Assembly (NCBI RefSeq): GCF_000385335.1
Contig: NZ_ARWA01000001.1
Span: 822,001-886,000, forward strand
Direction of reading: 5' to 3'
Origin: Methyloferula stellata AR4
GTDB taxonomy: Bacteria; Pseudomonadota; Alphaproteobacteria; Rhizobiales; Beijerinckiaceae
Length of the DNA stretch: 64,000 bases
Program-made: the position numbers and the translations under genes
The notes under the pieces: generated by a model
The model's input: the letters and a program-made list of their open reading frames with translations, nothing else
Databases searched by the model: none
Told to the model about the DNA's origin: nothing
Part shown: positions 29,445-37,812 of the stretch, piece by piece
Numbering within the stretch: position 1 is the first letter of the stretch
How the letters are laid out: each line of letters starts with the position of its first letter

Positions 29445-29843
29445 ATGAGCGATTTGGAGTTGGATGAGGATAATCGGGCCGCGGGTCGCGCCGAGCGGGG
29501 AATTTATTCCATGCAGGCGGCGGCCCGCCAGAAACCCGCCCCCGAAATCGTCTCTTTCGACCGCCTAGAGCTGCGCGAGATCCTCAATCTCTATGGCCGC
29601 AAGGTCGCGGAAGGCGAATGGCGCGATTACGCCATCGATTTTAACGCGCAGGAGGCGGTCTTCTCGATCTTCCGCCGCGCCTGCGAATATCCGCTCTACC
29701 GCATCTTCAAAAACCCGCGTCTGGCGCGCAAGCAAGGCGCCTTTTCCGTCGTCGCGGCGTCGGGCGTCGTCTTGAAGCGCGGGCATGAGCTGAAAAACGT
29801 CATCCGCGTGCTCGACAAGAAGCTCACGCTCGTTTCGGGTTAG
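29445..29843 (+). CDS. DUF2794 protein
   Basis: 132 residues. The conserved part starts near residue 30 (PEIVSFDRLELREILNLYGR) and runs through KVAEGEWRDYAIDFNAQEAV, RRACEYPLYRIFKNPRL and HELKNVIRVLDKKLTLV, which is the DUF2794 family seen across alphaproteobacteria; no function is assigned. It is predicted cytoplasmic. The first 30 residues are variable. The TAG stop is embedded in TTAGAGC, the terminal motif of the A/F repeats, with an E-type repeat starting 20 bp later. Confidence 0.9.
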   Translation: MSDLELDEDNRAAGRAERGIYSMQAAARQKPAPEIVSFDRLELREILNLYGRKVAEGEWRDYAIDFNAQEAVFSIFRRACEYPLYRIFKNPRLARKQGAFSVVAASGVVLKRGHELKNVIRVLDKKLTLVSG

Positions 29844-29862
29844 AGCAGGCCACACGTTTGGC

Positions 29863-30021
29863 CGTCATTGCGAGCGCCGCGAAGCAATCCAGAATCACGG
29901 CTCCCAACCCTGGCCTCTGGATTGCTTCGACATAGCCCGTTGCCTGCAATGGGCGTCGCACTGCGATCTCGCTGTTGCGATAGATCGCCAGCGATGCAAC
30001 GCCCTATGGCTCGCAATGACC
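29863..30021. repeat. Palindromic repeat E, copy 1
   Basis: GTCATTGCGAGCGCCGCGAA with GCAATCCAGA at the left, CTGGATTGCTTCG inside and GGCTCGCAATGACCG at the right. Related copies at 44017 and 61995. Confidence 0.82.
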
Positions 30022-30107
30022 GTGTGGTTGGCGTCATCGAAGCCTTTTCAACCAAGCGCCTTGTCTGCTTAATGGACTTAACTGCTCTGGCCGGATCATT
30101 GAATGCC

Positions 30108-30458
30108 ATGAACGACAGTTATTGGACCTTCTGGGATGGCAGCAAAGTGGATAAGCCCGACGCGCAGGATTATCTCGACCTTTTCGGGCAGTATAAAAAG
30201 GACTTCGGGCCGGTCTATACGGAGCCGGAAGACGATCGCTACCGGCTGCTGTTCGACCAGATCTGCAGGCTTCTGGTTCAGCCGTCCAATTTCAATCTCT
30301 CGATGCCGCAGGAATTCCGCGCCACCGCGCAGCGCTATCTCGCGGGCGACGAGGCGACCGTCGTGCATGTGCGCGACCCGGAGATCCGGCATTTCATGCT
30401 GAGCGATCTCTATGACTACGTGCATCTGCGCCACAAGATGGGCGGCCCGGCCTGGTAG
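30108..30458 (+). CDS. Hypothetical protein
   Basis: 116 residues from ATG 30108 (MNDSYWTFWDGSKVDKPDAQ); an earlier in-frame ATG at 30072 would add 12 residues, and neither has a clear ribosome-binding site. It is soluble, aromatic-rich and acidic, with LFDQICRLLVQPSNFNLSMP and VRDPEIRHFMLSDLYDYVHL. No family is recognised. The frame is open further upstream through repeat E, which is not likely to be coding. It ends 3 bp from the end of the convergent EamA gene. Confidence 0.65.
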   Translation: MNDSYWTFWDGSKVDKPDAQDYLDLFGQYKKDFGPVYTEPEDDRYRLLFDQICRLLVQPSNFNLSMPQEFRATAQRYLAGDEATVVHVRDPEIRHFMLSDLYDYVHLRHKMGGPAW

Positions 30459-30461
30459 AGG

Positions 30462-31415
30462 CTAGATCCTGGCCTCGGTTTGCTGCGGCGGGTTCGTTTT
30501 GCTGCCCGGCCGGGTTACCAGATAGATGCCCAGGACGACCGGCAGAATGCCGAGAAAATCTTGGGCGACGACCTGCTCCCCGAGGACGAGCCACGCAAAC
30601 AGCATTGCCAGCGGCGGCATCAAAAAGTGAAACGAACTCGCAGCCGTCGCTCCGCACACCCTGAGAAGATGGAACCATAAGAGAAATGCCAATATCGATC
30701 CGCCCAGCACGAGGAAGGCGAAGGCGCCGATGAGCCGTGCGCTCGGCACGATGTCGCCAAGGCTCGACACGCTCAGTGCGACGGGCGCGAGCAGGATGCC
30801 GGCCGCCAGATTTTGAATGCCGTTGCCGATCCATAAATTGCCCTTCGGCGCGAGACGTTTGAACAAAATCGTCCCGGTTACGATCGAGGCCAGCGAGACG
30901 AGCGTGAACAAAATGCCGTGCAGACTATCGGTGCCCGCCGAAAGACGGTGGGCGACGATGAAAGCAACGCCGACCACGCCGAGAAAAAGGCCGGCAAGCT
31001 TGCGCCACGTCAGCGCTTCGCCGAGGAATAGCGCTGCCAAGAGCGCGGTGAAGACCGGATTGGCGCTGACGATCAAACCGCCGAGACCTGCCGACACGGA
31101 TTGAAGCCCGATATAGGCAAAGCCGAGATAGAGGGCGTTATTGGCGAGGCCAAGGATCGCGAACACGCCGATATCGCGCCATGACAATGACCAAGCCTCA
31201 CCGCGCACAGCCGTGAACCCGAGGATGAGAAGTCCGGCCGTCAGGAACCGCCCGGCGAGCAGCAGAAGCGGCGGGCAATCCATAACGCCCACCTTGCCGG
31301 CCACGAAGGCAAAGCTCCACAGCACGCAAAAGGTGCCGATATAGACCGGCAACAGGTTGAATGTGCCGCGGGACACGCGTTCGGCTGGCGCAAGGGACAT
31401 GGGGGTTTCGGGCAT
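30462..31415 (-). CDS. EamA-family (DMT) transporter
   Basis: 317 residues with about ten membrane helices in two EamA repeats. The first repeat begins VYIGTFCVLWSFAFVAGKVG and includes LANNALYLGFAYIGLQSVSA; the second includes LFTLVSLASIVTGTILFKRL and PLAMLFAWLVLGEQVVAQDF. Such inner-membrane proteins export metabolites or amino acids; the substrate is unknown. The start is ATG 31415 with AGGAGAG upstream. It is divergent from a LysR-type gene 96 bp away, which probably controls it. Confidence 0.92.
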   Translation of the reverse strand: MPETPMSLAPAERVSRGTFNLLPVYIGTFCVLWSFAFVAGKVGVMDCPPLLLLAGRFLTAGLLILGFTAVRGEAWSLSWRDIGVFAILGLANNALYLGFAYIGLQSVSAGLGGLIVSANPVFTALLAALFLGEALTWRKLAGLFLGVVGVAFIVAHRLSAGTDSLHGILFTLVSLASIVTGTILFKRLAPKGNLWIGNGIQNLAAGILLAPVALSVSSLGDIVPSARLIGAFAFLVLGGSILAFLLWFHLLRVCGATAASSFHFLMPPLAMLFAWLVLGEQVVAQDFLGILPVVLGIYLVTRPGSKTNPPQQTEARI

Positions 31416-31470
31416 GGGGGCCTCTCCTCTGGCCCTCTATTTGGCGCAGCCCCTTTTCATTTGAAAATTA

Positions 31471-31485
31471 AATGATAAAATCATT
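31471..31485. promoter_or_regulatory. Palindrome between the EamA and LysR genes, candidate operator
   Basis: AATGAT-AAA-ATCATT, 6-bp arms around a 3-bp spacer, in the middle of an AT-rich 96-bp divergent promoter region. The position suits a binding site for the divergent LysR regulator, although it is not an exact T-N11-A box. Confidence 0.45.
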
Positions 31486-31511
31486 ATCAGTTATAAAATG
31501 AATGAATTGGC

Positions 31512-32405
31512 ATGTTTGATCTCGACCTCCTGCGCAGCTTCGTCTCGGTGGTGGATGCCGGCGGCTTCACCCGGGCCGGCGAGCGCGTGCATCGGACTCA
31601 ATCCACGGTCAGCCAGCAGATCAAACGGCTCGAAGAGGATTTGAGGCGTCCCCTGTTCCATCGGATCGGCAAGCAAGTCACGCCGACGGAAGATGGCGAA
31701 CGTCTGCTCTCTTATGCGCGGCGGATTCTGTCCCTCGTCGATGAGGCGCGCGATGTGCTGACCCGGCCTGTTCAGGACGGTGCGGTGCGGCTCGGCATAC
31801 CGGAGGATTTCGCTGCCTATAGGCTCACGCAATTGCTGGCAAGCTGCGCCCGCTCGCGGCCGGGCCTGCGGCTCGACGTGCGCGCCGATCAGAGCCTCTA
31901 TCTCCGGCGCGATCTCGAACGCGGCGACTTGGACCTCGCCTTGCTGAAACGCGATGCTGGCGAAAAGGGCGGCCTCGCCGTTTGGCCGGAACGCGTCTAT
32001 TGGGTGACGAGCAAATCCCATCCGGTCGATCTCTCGGCCACCTCCATTCCGCTTATTGGATTTTCGACCGGCTGCATTTATCGCGCGCGGGCGATTCATG
32101 CGATGGAATCCGCCGGACGCGCTTGGCATATGGCCTATTCGAGCTCGAATCTGACGGGCATCCAGGCCGCGGTCGCGGCCGGATTGGGCCTCAGCATCCT
32201 GTCCGATATGGCCATTCAGCCCGACCATCGTGTGCTGACGGCAAAGGATGGGTTCGCGCCGATCGACAAGACCGAGGTGGCGCTTGTCGCGGCGCCGGGC
32301 GCCAATACGGCTGCGTTGCGGCTCGCCGATAGCCTCGCCGAATTCTGCGGTTCGGTGCAGGCCGAACCGGCGGGGGATGAAGCGGGATCGCGCGTTTCAG
32401 CCTGA
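31512..32405 (+). CDS. LysR-family transcriptional regulator
   Basis: 297 residues. The N-terminal winged helix-turn-helix (LDLLRSFVSVVDAGGFTRAG, then TQSTVSQQIKRLEEDL) is followed by a periplasmic-binding-protein-like effector domain (VRLGIPEDFAAYRLTQLLAS; GIQAAVAAGLGLSIL). It is divergent from the EamA exporter gene, the classical arrangement for a regulator and the exporter it controls; the inducer is unknown. Confidence 0.93.
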   Translation: MFDLDLLRSFVSVVDAGGFTRAGERVHRTQSTVSQQIKRLEEDLRRPLFHRIGKQVTPTEDGERLLSYARRILSLVDEARDVLTRPVQDGAVRLGIPEDFAAYRLTQLLASCARSRPGLRLDVRADQSLYLRRDLERGDLDLALLKRDAGEKGGLAVWPERVYWVTSKSHPVDLSATSIPLIGFSTGCIYRARAIHAMESAGRAWHMAYSSSNLTGIQAAVAAGLGLSILSDMAIQPDHRVLTAKDGFAPIDKTEVALVAAPGANTAALRLADSLAEFCGSVQAEPAGDEAGSRVSA

Positions 32406-32514
32406 GCAAAGTCCACGGCGAGGTGCAGCTTTCAGAACTTGCTTCGGCGTTGGCGACTGACGTCAAAGTGCCTTCTTCTTCGAGGCAGGCTTTCAATTTA
32501 TATGGAGCGCGCCT

Positions 32515-32557
32515 TTAGAGCGTGATCGCTTCAAATTGAATCACGGTCACGCTCTAA
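32515..32557. repeat. Palindromic repeat F, copy 2
   Basis: TTAGAGCGTGA (32515-32525) and TCACGCTCTAA (32547-32557) pair over 11 bp, with TTCAAATTGAA in the loop. It is directly followed by a repeat A copy, and both share the TAGAGC end. Confidence 0.8.
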
Positions 32558-32558
32558 G

Positions 32559-32620
32559 CATTTGTCTAAACGCATGATCTTTTCCAAAAAGTCTGCAACT
32601 TTTTGGGATCATGCTCTAGC
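32559..32620 (-). repeat. Palindromic repeat A, copy 2 (inverted)
   Basis: On the minus strand it starts TAGAGCATGATCCCAAAAAG and ends GATCATGCGTTTAGACAAAT, nearly matching 1250-1310 base for base. A more diverged relative may lie near 46555-46605. Confidence 0.8.
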
Positions 32621-32652
32621 GAGCAACATTGCAAGGCGCATGGAGAGCCAGA

Positions 32653-33093
32653 ATGCCGAGCCCGAAATACGCCGCCTACGCGCCGGCTGCCCCTTACTTC
32701 GATCTGGTTCGAGGCGCGCTAGGCGACTTCGTTGATGGCGAACATTTCTTCGACATCGTCACCGACGACGTCGTCTACGAGGTCCTCTACGACGTTCCCG
32801 GTTGGCCTCGCGTTATCCAGGGGCGGGCCGTCCTGATGGCGCAGTTCAAGGGCTATTGCGACAATATCGAGCTTCAATCCGCCGATAAGTTGATTACCCA
32901 CAAGACCGACGACGGCGGTGTCGTCGTCATCGAATATGAAGTCAATGGGACCATCCTCGCGACGGGCGTGAAGTATAACAATCGGTTCTGCTCAATCATC
33001 AAGATTGAAAACCGGAAAATCGCGCACTGGCGAGACTATATGGACTCTCTTGCGGCCTGGAACGCATTGACGGCGCGTAGGCAAGTCGGCTGA
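32653..33093 (+). CDS. NTF2-like (SnoaL-type) protein
   Basis: 146 residues with the cone-shaped NTF2/SnoaL pattern: an N-terminal helix, FFDIVTDDVVYEVLYDVPGW, a strand GVVVIEYEVNGTILATG and the terminal strand FCSIIKIENRKIAHWRDYMD. Members are small isomerases, hydrolases or ligand-binding proteins; no activity can be assigned. I chose ATG 32653 (MPSPKYAAYAPAA) with GGAGA upstream; a start at 32629 falls in less conserved sequence. It precedes the deaminase gene by about 110 bp. Confidence 0.85.
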   Translation: MPSPKYAAYAPAAPYFDLVRGALGDFVDGEHFFDIVTDDVVYEVLYDVPGWPRVIQGRAVLMAQFKGYCDNIELQSADKLITHKTDDGGVVVIEYEVNGTILATGVKYNNRFCSIIKIENRKIAHWRDYMDSLAAWNALTARRQVG

Positions 33094-33200
33094 AGATACA
33101 GTCCGCGCAGGCTTGCCGCGGCAAGGTACCGGACTTAAAATTCGAGGGCTGGATTCGATCGCATTTTCGGACATCTTTATGCGATCTTTGGAGGCTCTCC

Positions 33201-34214
33201 ATGACACCGCACGATGCGTTCATAGACGGTCTTCCGAAGGTCGAGCTGCACGTCCACATCGAAGGCACGCTGGAGCCCCAGATGCTCTGGGACAAGGCGG
33301 TGGAACAGAATCTCAAGCTGCCGTTTCAATCGGTCGATGACATCCAACGCGCCTATAATTTCGGGAATCTTCAGGATTTTCTCGACATCTATTATCAGGG
33401 CATGAACGTTTTGAGGTCGGAGCGCGATTTCTACGATCTCACCTTCGCCTATCTTGAAAAAGCCCATGCGCAAAACGTGATGCACTCGGAGATTTTCTTC
33501 GATCCGCAAGGCCATACGTCGCGCGGCCTGGCTTTCGAGACGCCCTTGAACGGGATTACTCAGGCACTGGCCGATGGCCGGGAAAAGCTCGGCATCAGCT
33601 CGGGCCTCATCATGTGTTTTTTGCGGCATCTCGACGAGGCCGATGCGTTCAAAACGCTGAATCAGGCGCTGCCCTATAAGGCGCACATCCTGGGCGTCGG
33701 GCTCGACAGCAGCGAACTCGGCCATCCGCCCTCGAAATTCGAGAGGGTCTTCGCCGCCGCGCGGGATGCAGAGTTCAGGGTTGTCGCTCATGCTGGGGAA
33801 GAAGGGCCGCCGGACTATGTCTGGGAGGCGCTCGATCTCTTGAAGATCGAGCGCCTCGATCACGGCAACCGGTCTCTGGAGGACCCGAAGCTGGTCGAGA
33901 GACTGGTGGCCTCGGGCATGGGCCTCACGGTTTGCCCGCTGAGCAATTTGAAGCTCTGCGGGGTCAAGGACATGCGCGAGCACCCTTTAAGGAGAATGCT
34001 CGATCTTGGCCTCAAGGCCGGGGTCAATTCCGACGACCCGGCCTATTTCGGCGGCTATGTGAACGAGAATTACAAGGCGGTGACGGCGGCGCTTGGGCTC
34101 GAACCGCACCATCTCGTCACGCTGGCCCGAAACGGCATCGATGCCAGCTTCATCGATGACGCCGAAAAGAAGGTCTTGCGCGACCGGCTCGACCTTTATG
34201 CCACGGCGCATTGA
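33201..34214 (+). CDS. Adenine/adenosine deaminase family protein
   Basis: 337 residues, full length for the adenyl-deaminase family. Zinc ligands are visible as LHVHIEG (His17, His19), VVAHAGEEG (His near 197, catalytic Glu) and GVNSDDPAYFG (Asp near 279). The stretch AYNFGNLQDFLDIYYQGMNV resembles the adenine deaminase branch (fungal Aah1-like) more than classical adenosine deaminase; this call is by eye. The enzyme would convert adenine to hypoxanthine (or adenosine to inosine) for purine salvage. It lies between NTF2-like and GlcG-like genes on the same strand. Confidence 0.93.
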   Translation: MTPHDAFIDGLPKVELHVHIEGTLEPQMLWDKAVEQNLKLPFQSVDDIQRAYNFGNLQDFLDIYYQGMNVLRSERDFYDLTFAYLEKAHAQNVMHSEIFFDPQGHTSRGLAFETPLNGITQALADGREKLGISSGLIMCFLRHLDEADAFKTLNQALPYKAHILGVGLDSSELGHPPSKFERVFAAARDAEFRVVAHAGEEGPPDYVWEALDLLKIERLDHGNRSLEDPKLVERLVASGMGLTVCPLSNLKLCGVKDMREHPLRRMLDLGLKAGVNSDDPAYFGGYVNENYKAVTAALGLEPHHLVTLARNGIDASFIDDAEKKVLRDRLDLYATAH

Positions 34215-34347
34215 GAGCGGCCCGACGCGATGTCGCGCCGCTGCCCCACCCCTGGTCCTAGCCGTTTTACTCCCTACATAATCGTCAAGGAGAAGCTTCT
34301 TCGGAAGGTCTCTTAATTGCAGTGTCTTCACATGAAAGAACGCAAAC

Positions 34348-34782
34348 ATGCATGTCACAATTGAAAACGCGGAACGGGCGATCGAAGCGGCGCGCAAGAA
34401 GGCCATCGAACTTGGCACCCAGATGTGTATCGCGGTCGTCGATTCCGGCGGTAATCTGAAAGCCTTCTACCGCATGGACGATGCCTGGGTCGGCTCGATC
34501 GACGTCTCGATCAAGAAGGCGAAGACGGCGCTCTTCTTCGGCATGCCGACGGGTGAGATCGGCAAATTGTCCCAGCCCGGCAAGCCGCTCTTCGGCATTG
34601 AACATTCGAACGAAGGGCTCATCACCTTTCCGGGCGGTCTGCCGATCGTCGATAAGGACGGCGTGATGGAAGGCGCCATCGGCGTCAGCGGTTCGACGGT
34701 CGAAAACGACCATGCGGTCGCATCCGCCGGTCTTGCCGTCGTCGGCGTCAGCGACATCCCCGCGCATCCCTGGCGGACGTAA
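34348..34782 (+). CDS. GlcG/HbpS family heme-binding-like protein
   Basis: 144 residues. GlcG/HbpS (formerly DUF336) pattern: [55 protein letters not shown] and the C-terminal [10 protein letters not shown]. Some members bind heme or degradation products and others accompany catabolic operons; no specific role is evident. It starts at ATG 34348. It converges with cbbR; a strong hairpin lies between the two genes. Confidence 0.9.
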   Translation: MHVTIENAERAIEAARKKAIELGTQMCIAVVDSGGNLKAFYRMDDAWVGSIDVSIKKAKTALFFGMPTGEIGKLSQPGKPLFGIEHSNEGLITFPGGLPIVDKDGVMEGAIGVSGSTVENDHAVASAGLAVVGVSDIPAHPWRT

Positions 34783-34802
34783 TAGACGCCCTACGACGCA
34801 TC

Positions 34803-34825
34803 ATGCCCGGCCTAGCGCCGGGCAT
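34803..34825. terminator. Hairpin between convergent genes
   Basis: ATGCCCGGC / GCCGGGCAT, a 9-bp perfect stem with a 5-nt loop, between the ends of the GlcG-like gene (plus) and cbbR (minus). It lacks a clear T tract on either strand, so it may act as a weak bidirectional terminator or a 3'-end stabiliser. Confidence 0.5.
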
Positions 34826-34830
34826 TCCCG

Positions 34831-35745
34831 TCACACCACCTTCGGCAGGAAGCTCTTGCCTTCCTGCACGATGAAATCCCACATCGCCTGGCCGATCGGG
34901 CTCAGAATGTGATCGGCGCGATGGACGACGAACCATTCGCGCATGATGGGCAGGCCGACCACGTCCAAGACCACGAGCCGCCCCGCCGCCACTTCCGCCT
35001 CGATCGTATGGGCGGAGATCAGCGCCAGACCCAGACCCGCCATGACGGCCTGTTTGATCGTCTCGTTCGAGCCGATTTCGATGCCGATGCGCGGCTGACG
35101 CACGACGATTCCGCCCAAAAAATAATCGAAGATGCCGCGCGTGCCCGAGCCGGGCTCCCGCACGATGAAGCTTTCGCTTGAGAGTTCCGCCTTGTCGATC
35201 GCTTTCCGCGCCGCCAGTGGATGGTCGGGCGCCGCGATCACCACTTGCGGATGCTGGCCGAAATATTCGGACGACACCTCGAAATCGAGCAGCGGCCGAC
35301 CCATCATGGCAAGGTCGATCGAATAATCGCGGAGCGATTCGATGATTTCCGCTCTATTGCCGACCGAGATCGAGACTTCGATGCGGGGATTCTGCTTTGA
35401 AAACGCGGCGATCAGGCGCGGCGCGAAATATTTCGCCGTGGAGACGACGCCGACCGTCACCCGTCCGGCCTTCTTGTCGCGGATCGCGGTGAGCGTATTA
35501 TCGAGGTCGTTCAGGACGAGATTGATGCGCGTCGCGGCATTGACCACTTCCTGGCCGGCATCGGTCAGGCGCAATCGGCCGCCGATCCGGTCGAACAGGA
35601 GGGTCTGGGCATCCTCTTCGAGATGCTTTATGCGCGAGGTCAAGGCAGCCGCGGTGACATTCAGCGTTTCTGCTGCCATGGCGATGGTGCCCGCCTGGGC
35701 CACCGCTCGGATGGTCATTAATTGTTTGAGTGTCAGCCGCCGCAT
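34831..35745 (-). CDS. cbbR: CbbR, LysR-type activator of the Calvin cycle operon
   Basis: 304 residues. An N-terminal helix-turn-helix (LKQLMTIRAVAQAGTIAMAA, then LNVTAAALTSRIKHLEED) and an effector domain with KAGRVTVGVVSTAKYFAPRL and FIVREPGSGTRGIFDYFLGG, which are hallmarks of CbbR. It activates cbb genes in response to metabolites such as RuBP, PEP or NADPH, depending on species. It is transcribed divergently from cbbF with about 108 bp between, which contain three spaced TNA half-sites. Confidence 0.95.
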   Translation of the reverse strand: MRRLTLKQLMTIRAVAQAGTIAMAAETLNVTAAALTSRIKHLEEDAQTLLFDRIGGRLRLTDAGQEVVNAATRINLVLNDLDNTLTAIRDKKAGRVTVGVVSTAKYFAPRLIAAFSKQNPRIEVSISVGNRAEIIESLRDYSIDLAMMGRPLLDFEVSSEYFGQHPQVVIAAPDHPLAARKAIDKAELSSESFIVREPGSGTRGIFDYFLGGIVVRQPRIGIEIGSNETIKQAVMAGLGLALISAHTIEAEVAAGRLVVLDVVGLPIMREWFVVHRADHILSPIGQAMWDFIVQEGKSFLPKVV

Positions 35746-35764
35746 CCGTTGAAGCTAAATTTTC

Positions 35765-35789
35765 TTGAGCAATATCTCAATATATTTCA
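35765..35789. promoter_or_regulatory. CbbR-binding site in the cbbR-cbbF divergent promoter
   Basis: TTGAG-N6-CTCAA palindrome at 35765-35780. Read as TGA-N8-TCA-N7-TCA (35766-35789), it matches the TNA-N7/8-TNA pattern described for CbbR of chemoautotrophs, with an extra half-site towards cbbF. It lies 20 bp from the cbbR start codon and about 65-90 bp before cbbF, a normal activator position. Confidence 0.7.
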
Positions 35790-35853
35790 CTTTCCTTTTC
35801 CCCAACGAACGCCGAGATGGTCTTGGCGGTAAAGCCAAATGGTCAGGGTGGAA

Positions 35854-36909
35854 ATGACGTCCTCAACTCAAGCCGTTGAATTACAGTCCTTTCTTAGCCA
35901 AATCACCGACCGGGACAAGGGCCTTACGGCTGCTTGCGCCGCGATTGCCGAAATTGGCGCCGCGGCGGCCGAAATGGCGGAGCTGATCGCGCTCGGCCGG
36001 CTCTATGGAAGCATAGGCGCGGCAACGGATCACAAGAACACGGACGGCGACGTCCAAAAGCAATTGGACCTCATCGCCGACGAGAAATTCATCGCGGCCT
36101 TGCGCCGCGCGCCTGTCGCCGTCGTGGTGTCGGAGGAATTGAACGAGCCCTTGGTTCTGAATGAGGGGGCGCCCATCGTGGTGGCGATCGATCCGCTCGA
36201 CGGTTCGTCCAACATCGATGCGAATGTCTCGATCGGGACGATTTTTTCGATCCTGCCGGTGCTGCCCGGCGCCGGCGAACCGACAGCGCATTTCCTTCAG
36301 CCGGGCCGCGTGCAGCTTGCGGCGGGCTTCGCGGTCTACGGTCCGCAAACCTCGCTCGTTCTGGCGATTGCCGGAAAAACCCAGATCTTCACTTTCGACC
36401 GTCGCGTCGGCGCATTCATCCGCACTTCGGCCGATGTGCAGATCAAGGAGGACGCGACCGAATATGCGATCAATGCCTCGAATTACCGGCATTGGGACCC
36501 GTCGGTGAAGATTTTCATCGACGATTGCGTGAAGGGCGCCGATGGTCCTTTCGGTCGCAATTACAATATGCGCTGGATCGCGTCGCTGGTGGCCGAAGCC
36601 TATCGCATCCTCTTGCGCGGCGGCCTGTTCCTTTATCCGGGCGATCATCGCGAAGGCTATGCCGACGGCCGCTTGCGCCTTTGCTATGAGGCCAATCCGA
36701 TGGCACTCGTCGCCGAGAACGCGGGTGGCGCTGCAACCGACGGGCATCGCCGGATTCTCGATATTCTGCCGGCCAGCATCCATGTTCGCTCGCCACTGAT
36801 CTTCGGCTCGGTTTGGCTCGTCGATCTCGTTTCGCGGTTCTATGCCGATCCGCACTTTTCTCCCGAACGCGCGCCACTCTTTGCGCAGCGCGGCCTGATG
36901 CGCGGTTGA
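35854..36909 (+). CDS. cbbF: Fructose-1,6-bisphosphatase, class I
   Basis: 351 residues from ATG 35854 (MTSSTQAVELQSFLSQ); an in-frame ATG at 35839 would add five residues, and the choice is uncertain. Active-site segments: DHKNTDGDVQKQLDL, DPLDGSSNIDANVSIGTIFS (metal/phosphate site), FGRNYNMRWIASLVAEAYRI and LRGGLFLYPGD. It releases phosphate from fructose bisphosphate (and sedoheptulose bisphosphate in Calvin-cycle isoforms) in RuBP regeneration. First gene of the cbb operon; cbbP begins 16 bp downstream. Confidence 0.96.
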   Translation: MTSSTQAVELQSFLSQITDRDKGLTAACAAIAEIGAAAAEMAELIALGRLYGSIGAATDHKNTDGDVQKQLDLIADEKFIAALRRAPVAVVVSEELNEPLVLNEGAPIVVAIDPLDGSSNIDANVSIGTIFSILPVLPGAGEPTAHFLQPGRVQLAAGFAVYGPQTSLVLAIAGKTQIFTFDRRVGAFIRTSADVQIKEDATEYAINASNYRHWDPSVKIFIDDCVKGADGPFGRNYNMRWIASLVAEAYRILLRGGLFLYPGDHREGYADGRLRLCYEANPMALVAENAGGAATDGHRRILDILPASIHVRSPLIFGSVWLVDLVSRFYADPHFSPERAPLFAQRGLMRG

Positions 36910-36925
36910 ACGAAAAAGGGTCCTA

Positions 36926-37801
36926 ATGTCAGCCAGACATCCGATCATATCGGTTACGGGTTCATCGGGCGCAGGCACGACCTCCGTCAAGCGGACGTTC
37001 GAGCAGATTCTGCGGCGCGAGAAAGTGGCCGCCGCTTTCATCGAGGGCGACGCGTTTCACCGGTTTGACCGCGGCGCCATGAAAAAGGTCATGGCGGAGG
37101 AAGAGGCGCAGGGAAACCGTCACTTCAGCCATTTCGGCCCAAACGCCAATCTGCTGGAGGAACTTGAAGGCGTCTTCCGCAATTATGCGGAAAGCGGCCA
37201 AGCCAAGACCAGGCACTATGTGCACGACCTGGATGAAGCTGAGCTTTTCTCAGCGGCGCCCGGCACCTTCACGCCCTGGGAGCCGCTGCCGGAGAAGACC
37301 GATCTCCTCTTCTACGAGGGCCTGCATGGTGCCATCGTGACCGACAACATCAATATCGCGCAATATCCGGATTTGAAGATCGGTGTCGTTCCGGTCCTCA
37401 ACCTCGAATGGATTCAAAAGATCCATCGCGACAAGGATGCGCGCGGCTATTCCACGGAAGACGTGATGGACACAATTCTGCGCCGTATGCCGGATTATGT
37501 GCATTACATCTGCCCGCAATTCACCGAGACCGATATCAACTTCCAGCGTGTGCCGACTGTCGACACGTCAAATCCGTTTACGGCCAAATGGATTCCGACG
37601 CCTGATGAATCCATGGTGATCATCAGGTTTCGCACGCCGCGCGGCATCGATTTCTCGTATCTCCGGTCGATGCTTCACGACAGTTTCATGTCGCGCGCCA
37701 ATTCGATCGTCGTTCCGGGCGGCAAGCTCGATCTTGCAATGCAACTGATTCTCACCCCGTTCATCCTGCAAATGGTTGAACGGAGCCGACGGCTAAGCTG
37801 A
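36926..37801 (+). CDS. cbbP: Phosphoribulokinase
   Basis: 291 residues, bacterial (class I) type. It has the ATP P-loop [14 protein letters not shown] near the N-terminus, then [50 protein letters not shown] (catalytic/Walker B area) and the C-terminal [20 protein letters not shown]. It phosphorylates ribulose 5-phosphate to RuBP, the substrate of the RuBisCO encoded four genes downstream. An 11-bp gap precedes the transketolase gene. Confidence 0.98.
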   Translation: MSARHPIISVTGSSGAGTTSVKRTFEQILRREKVAAAFIEGDAFHRFDRGAMKKVMAEEEAQGNRHFSHFGPNANLLEELEGVFRNYAESGQAKTRHYVHDLDEAELFSAAPGTFTPWEPLPEKTDLLFYEGLHGAIVTDNINIAQYPDLKIGVVPVLNLEWIQKIHRDKDARGYSTEDVMDTILRRMPDYVHYICPQFTETDINFQRVPTVDTSNPFTAKWIPTPDESMVIIRFRTPRGIDFSYLRSMLHDSFMSRANSIVVPGGKLDLAMQLILTPFILQMVERSRRLS

Positions 37802-37812
37802 GGAGTGCGCAC

